Part shown: piece after piece, positions 58,516-64,000 of the stretch | Layout of the letters: each line of letters starts with the position of its first letter | Position numbering within the stretch: position 1 is the first letter of the stretch | Assembly: GCA_026874595.1 (NCBI GenBank) | Contig: CM049311.1 | Coordinates: forward strand, 10,757,676-10,821,675 | DNA from: Sipunculus nudus | Taxonomy: Eukaryota > Annelida > Sipuncula > Golfingiida > Sipunculidae | Length of the DNA: 64,000 nt | Reading direction: 5' to 3' | Program-made: the position numbers and the translations under genes | The notes under the pieces: generated by a model | What the model saw: only the letters and a program-made list of their open reading frames with translations | Told to the model about the DNA's origin: nothing | The model's database searches: none

Positions 58516-61500
58516 TATAAATAATGATAATAAAAATAATTGTAATAGCAATAATAATAATAATTTTTTTATTATTTTTATTTTTATAAATAATAATAAT
58601 AATATTTTGTCTCATTCCTATAAAGCTAATTCAACAGTTATCAACTGTTATCAAAGGCGCTTCACAAAGTAAGATGAAAAGTTTGTTAAAATTTTTACAA
58701 AGAGCACAATCACCAAATAAATAAATGTCTTACGAAAACACTCTGAAACCCCGGGGTCTGTTGCAATAAGGTGACTGAAGTCATGTTGGTGACCTTAGCA
58801 CAGGGCCATATCACATCATATCACTATGGTAACCATTATGATGTCATAATTGTTACAAATGTATTCAGGTCTGCTATTGGGCCCATGTCCGGTGAAATGT
58901 TATTAAAACAGATCCCTGGTTAATATGAACTATCAATAGCAGATAAATTTCCTTTAAAAGAAGCTAATGATGGTTTAACTCTGACTTAATTGGGAAGGCC
59001 ATTCCATTTTTCGGGAAGGCTCTCGAATTACACATCTCATTTCCTGCCTTAGGAACCACTAAAGCCTTTTGTCGGATGATCTTAGCTGCCTAACTCAATG
59101 TCATCGCCTATTTCTATGTTCCATCTACGATCTGAGTAAGACATTTATAGGAATGTATAGAGAGTAATAAAATACATAGCATGTAAAAATGTCCGTATTA
59201 TGTTCGCCTTAAAATAACAGGAGGGTATGGCTTATACAAGCTTTTGATATGTTCCTGCGATGCTAATAACTGACCAGACTTTTATAATAAAGAAAAGAAT
59301 GTTCACCAGTTTTACCTTCACTTTTATTGTTTCTACAGTATGTCTGCCAGCCATGCTCACCAAGAGGTTCAGTTTCAGGACTATCATTGTGACTGGAGGC
59401 ATTTTGAGGTTTACCGGGATACTCCTGTCATCCTTTATGCCGAGTATCGCCTATATCTACGTGTCCTACGGCATTATAGCTGGTAATTAGGTATTAATGA
59501 TACAGAAAATGTAGATAAATGGCGTTGAAAGAAACATAAAATACATTTTGCAAGTGTTTATAAGCTAATCTGATTGAAAGTCATATTAGAAACAGACAAT
59601 ATTAGGTATAAACGTTTTTTTCTGTTCATGTTGCATGGCCTCAGTGTATTGCTGACTTTGGCGTTTTCTGAGTTGGTAACGTAGTCACTCCATCTGATTT
59701 TCAGTCTAGCTTCTTATACCTTTCACCTCTGTCATGTATGGTGCCTTTGTTTCGTGCGGTAAACCTCTAGCTAAATGTCCACACGGAACAATTACAATCC
59801 TAAAAAGTTCGACTTGTAACAAAAGTTGAATATATGAACAAACTTTTTCCAAAGAGCATGCACACTACCAGAAATTTGCGGGACAAACGAGGCAGTACCG
59901 TTAGTATTGTCACGTGATCAGAACCTAACCACAAAACCACAGAATCAAACTTGCCATAAAAGGAAGGCAGCTTTTTACTTTTAAATTCGAGTTTTTAAAT
60001 TTGAGTGGATCTTAACACTTCTTTCCTTCATAAAATCCCCGATCACTCGGTGTCACTCACCGCCGACTGGTGTCCCGAGTTCGGGATTATCCAGCCATAA
60101 TAATATGATCCATGTGCTTTTTACTAGTACAATACGAAACAATACGAAAAAATGTTTTGTACACACAATACACGTCACTCTTTGTAGCATTTGGTGACAC
60201 TTTGACAACGGATCCTATGTTAATAGCTGTGACACAACACTTCTTTAAGAAACGAGGCTGGGCGATGTCCATATGCGTGTCCGGTGAATCGGTCGGGGGC
60301 CTTGTGTTCCCGCCGCTCGTTCAGATGATGTTTGAGTATTACGGATATTCTGGTACAATGATGGTGATTTCAGCCATAACGCTGCATCTGTGTTTGTTCG
60401 GGTCCTTATACCGACCACTTCCGGCGTCACAGAAAAAGAATAAAGGAAATGATGAAATTAAAAGGATATGCACACAGGAAACCGAGCAGAACAACTGGAA
60501 AGAAATTATTGAGAAAAGTTCTGTAACGGCAACTGTAATTACACCGCCGGTGGCAAACAAGGGTATACATGTATCAGGGTCTGGCCAAGAATGCTACAAT
60601 AGAGTACTGGATCAAGACAAATATAACAAACAGGTATATGTATTACATGATCGTAAACGAACGTTACTGATAGGAAAAGTAAAGCAATGTTGCTGCTTTT
60701 TATGCACGTTTCCTTTCGTTAGTTTCGCAGTTCTGCAAATAATGGTGCCGATAGGAATGAAGAGCACAAGGACATTTATAGCAGGCCTAGCTTTGGATCG
60801 TGGTGTAACACTGATGCAAGGATCATATCTGGTCTCATTAACGGCAGGCATGGAGTTATTTAGTAAAATTTTCGTCGGAAAAATCTACGATTTTCGTTTC
60901 CTAAGAGATAAACGGTCCTATGTATATTCTGTCATAGGAATTATAGTGGGTGTAGCAACTGCCTTGATGCCTCTTAGCAATAGCTTTGCTTCTCTGGCGG
61001 TAATTGTGGCTTTCTCCAGTTTATTTAATGGATGTTTTAATTCTCAATACGCAACGGTGCTTGGTGAATTGATCGGCGCCGAACATCTTCCCGAGGGAAT
61101 GAGTATTAATGGAATTTTCAAAGGAGTAGGAGCAGTGGTTGGACTGGTAATTCCAGGTGTGTTATTCAATTATTAAATTTTACGGATTAACTAAAATTTA
61201 ATCCACAAGTAAAATAACATAAATGACAACCGTTATCATAGGAATGTGTATTACCCACATTTAATTATCAAATTGGTGAACCTTAACGTTAATTTCAAAA
61301 ATTTTAATTGTCTTCACCACGCTTATTAGAACAGATCCGGTTTTGTGTTGCAATACTATTATTATGCATTATAACTTATATAAAATTAAGAAAAGTATTA
61401 ATTATTGAAAGTATCAACTAAGATTTCTCTCGGAAGCGTTGGAATATACAAACGCGGCGGTAATTGAAAAGATGATAAAATGTTCATTACAAGTTCTTTT

Positions 61501-61740
61501 AGGTTGGATGTTGATATGATTTACACGTTTCTTTAACTATATCTTTTTTCAGGTATGATGCGAGATATCATGGGGAGCTACGACTACGCGTTTTACGGGA
61601 GCGGGTTCCTGGTCAGTTTCTTCTCGTTTTTGTTCGCGTGTGTACTCACGTATTCAAGATACTGTAAGAAAAACGAGAACAGAGCGATCAAAGCTGATGA
61701 AACTGAATATGAAATGAAAATTACAACAGAAGCAAAATAG
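58213..61740 (+). CDS. SLC16-like (monocarboxylate transporter family) MFS protein, copy B (four exons, 493 aa)
   Basis: Exons are 58213-58393, 59339-59482, 60188-61156 and 61553-61740 (1482 bases), with the same borders and phases as copy A. Membrane segments are almost the same as copy A (first 60 residues differ at only a few positions). The cytosolic loop after TM6 is much more divergent and has four extra residues (PASQ near the loop start). The TM1 DGGWGW-type motif is also missing. A frame running upstream of exon 3 (from 60112) is intronic read-through; the G|CA joint at 60188 restores the family sequence AFGDTLTTDPM. Both copies look intact, so recent functional paralogues are the simplest reading. 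Localisation should be the plasma membrane or an organelle membrane; substrate unknown. Confidence 0.88.
58473..58605. repeat. (AAT)n-rich tract in intron 1 of copy B
   Basis: Longer uninterrupted AAT run than in copy A; same place in the intron. Confidence 0.92.
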
Positions 61741-61976
61741 AGGTGATTCATTGGGCTGAGCTTTCCCAGGAGGTGAAATATCCCTCCTATTTCGGCCCAC
61801 ACTTTTCCATCTCAGGCCCGAGTGGATCAGATCATTTATTCTGTAATATAAAAGTGTGACCTCGGCTTCGGAACAAATGGATACTCACCATAAGTACATT
61901 ATTCTTGAAGATTCTTGAAGATTCTTACGACAGTTGCCGTGTGATGTGACACGGTATTAGGATTGACTCTACTTAG

Positions 61977-62205
61977 GTTTTACCTCCACCAAGGGGCGGG
62001 GGTTATGTTTTTGCCGGCAAAGTTTTGTCTGTTAATTTGTTTACCAGTCAGATACAAAAAACAATAGATTAAAGTTTGGGCCTGATCCGGATCACCATTC
62101 GGATCGAGGAATTTTATTAAGGAAAAAGTGCTGCATTTCTAACAATGCAATATGGAGGTAATGAGCTGCCTTTGCGGAGATCTCCACCTCCTGGACTATC
62201 ATTGA
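61977..62205. mobile_element. Short CCTCC-ended element downstream of copy B, internally deleted
   Basis: It begins 'acctccaccaaggggcgg' and contains 'gatccggatcaccatt', matching 47287-47565. It lacks the 'ttatgaacggattttgatga' segment. Confidence 0.6.
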
Positions 62206-63329
62206 ACTATTGAGTATGCTGTCTTAATATCGAAATTTAATCTTTTCTACGGTACATGGACTACTGCCTTGCTTAATGTGGTGGACTTTTGCTACAGTAT
62301 TAATATTTAAAGCTCTTTGCTCCCAACATGGCTAAACTTTCTCTTTTTACATATACTTAACATCAACAATTTATTTAAAAGGACATACTTACATACGACA
62401 TAACAAGCTTACATATTAAATAGCATACAAAAACAAACAGACATAATCCTGGACATAATATTACATAACACATACTAAACGAACCTAGTAATATGTGCCT
62501 TATTCCTTTTCCCTAACAGGTAGGGGAATGAGATCCAACATTTCACCCATTTTTTAATATTAGTCCTGCTTTCTTTCTTTCTAAACTGTTAAATTAGTTC
62601 CATATATATTCTACGCAAAATGAAACTCATCCTAATGAAAAATTGTCATGTGTATCCGGTTGAAGCACTTCCTTGGTGACTTGCAATATTTTTTAAATAT
62701 GAAATCTCTCTAATGAAAAAATGAAATTGAGTAGCCTTCAAGGTTCAGGTTTGTTAAAAAGCGTTTAGGGGAACCATTGAAAGGTGAAATATCACACCTG
62801 TATCGGAATTTATAAAAAAAGAATCTTTGTTAAAGGGAAGAGAAAATTTCCCTTGAATTCAATAAATTTATCACAAACTACCCGACGATATATGAACCAT
62901 GATATGTCAGCATGACACATTTGAATCGCTTAGTAAGTATGGTTCTTTCAGGCGTGAAAGACGACGTTTGACAACGTGACGGACACGTGTTATACAATGT
63001 TTACCAGATGGGATTACACACGGTGCTAAAGTCATATCGTGTATCTGAATGTTTTGAGTGTGCTTGATACTCGAGAAAGGTTTATATGAGTACGCCACAC
63101 GAATCATCATGACTGCCAAACTTAATAAAAATTAAGTGTTTTAGAATTTAATTTTCATGTGCCTCATATACATGTATTGTTATATTGGGTCGTTCCTGAA
63201 TTGGCCTTGTCTCCTTTGCACCCTGTAGAATCAGATACTTTATAACATAGCATTAGATATGCTGCAACACATAATGTAAACACACAACATGATAATTATT
63301 CTTAATTAATAATAATTAAGCTTTCGTGA

Positions 63330-64000
63330 GCTGACAGAGCAAAGGCAAGATCAAAGGCCGACATTCCGTATTTCATAGAATGTCGGACAAAGCCAATGTC
63401 CACATTTCACTGACTGCCTAACAAAGGCAGTGCCCAGATTACAAAGACTGTCAGACAGAGGCAATGCCAAGATTTCATGGACTGCCGGACAGGGCCAATA
63501 CCCCAAATTCCATAGACTACCGGACAGAGCCAATATCCAGATTTCATAGAATGTCGGACAGAGCCAGTGCCCAGGATTCATAGACTGTCGGACAGAGCCG
63601 ATGCGCAAATTTCATAGATTTCGGATACAGCCAATGCTCAGATTTCATCAAATGTCGGACAGAGCCTATGTCCACATTTCACAAATTGTCGGACATAGCC
63701 TTGCCCAGATTTCATAAACTGTCGGACAGAGCCATACTCACATTTCACAGAGTGTCAGAGCCGATGCCAAAATTACATCTCGACTATCGGCGAGAGCAAA
63801 TGTCCCAAATTCGTTAAACTGCCAGACAGAGCCAATACCTAGATTTCATAGACTGGTGGACAGAGCCAATACCCAGATTTCATTGAATGTCAGTAAAAGC
63901 CAGTGCTTAGATTTTATAATTTGTCGGGAACAGCCACTGCCCAGAGCCTCCGAGTGTCGATCAGAGAAAATGTGCATATTTCATGGACTGTCGGCCAGAG
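63330..64000. repeat. 34-bp minisatellite, copy B (truncated by the window end)
   Basis: The same 34-base unit as 49590-50815, about 19 units inside the window. The left flank 'gcattagatatgctgcaaca' is shared with copy A. Confidence 0.95.

Larger units (their letters stand above)
58102..64000. repeat. Segmental duplication, copy B (runs off the window)
   Basis: Same order as 43508-50815. Differences include the absence of the R1 insertion, a longer AAT tract, and a 60-base deletion inside the 61977-62205 element relative to 47287-47565. Confidence 0.9.

Noticed and set aside
60112-60187. ATG-started extension upstream of transporter B exon 3
   Set aside because: It is intronic. The exon 2 to exon 3 joint at 60188 restores the family sequence, and the extension has no counterpart start in copy A.

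Overview
The window is nuclear DNA of an invertebrate animal, most likely a bivalve mollusc. The reasons are spliced genes with GT-AG introns, an AT-rich and repeat-dense background with many (TA)n tracts, tRNA-derived SINEs, decayed LINEs and short inverted-repeat elements, and a gene set typical of lophotrochozoans. The species call is an inference from this style; no single base proves it. No prokaryotic operon, CRISPR array, rRNA gene or intact tRNA gene is seen.

Layout. (1) 1-18.6 kb: two tandem genes for a signal-peptide / TPM-type (MOLO1) domain / single-transmembrane protein on the + strand. Only the last two exons of the first copy are inside the window (2083-2219 and 5652-5922). The second copy is complete, with six exons between 11717 and 18508 (286 aa). 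The last intron of both copies carries the same decayed LINE, so the LINE inserted before the duplication. (2) 18.7-22.1 kb: mobile DNA, including a hAT-like MITE built of GGTACA hexamers. (3) 22598-24883: one uninterrupted 761-codon gene for a glutamate carboxypeptidase II (M28B, NAALADase) family ectopeptidase. (4) 26-43 kb: almost entirely repeats, namely a 390-bp array facing an inverted copy of itself, a 144-bp array, a 130-bp array, SINEs and MITEs. Two unassigned but well-spliced-looking exons lie here (28830-29006 and about 34123-34375). (5) 43.5-50.8 kb and 58.1-64 kb: a segmental duplication. Each copy carries a four-exon SLC16-like (monocarboxylate transporter family) gene (489 and 493 aa), the same downstream repeat, and a 34-bp minisatellite. 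Between them lie a SINE and a decayed L1-like LINE.

How the genes might relate: all confident genes encode membrane proteins on the + strand (an AChR-auxiliary-like ectodomain protein, a zinc ectopeptidase, two MFS transporters). There is no evidence of a shared pathway. The clearest theme is gene birth by local duplication in a transposon-rich setting. Most interesting are the sequence differences between the duplicates: C-terminal tail, transmembrane length, polyadenylation signal, cytosolic loop and promoter-side breakpoint. Exon coordinates below come from hand-read splice sites and reading-frame continuity, with no transcript support.
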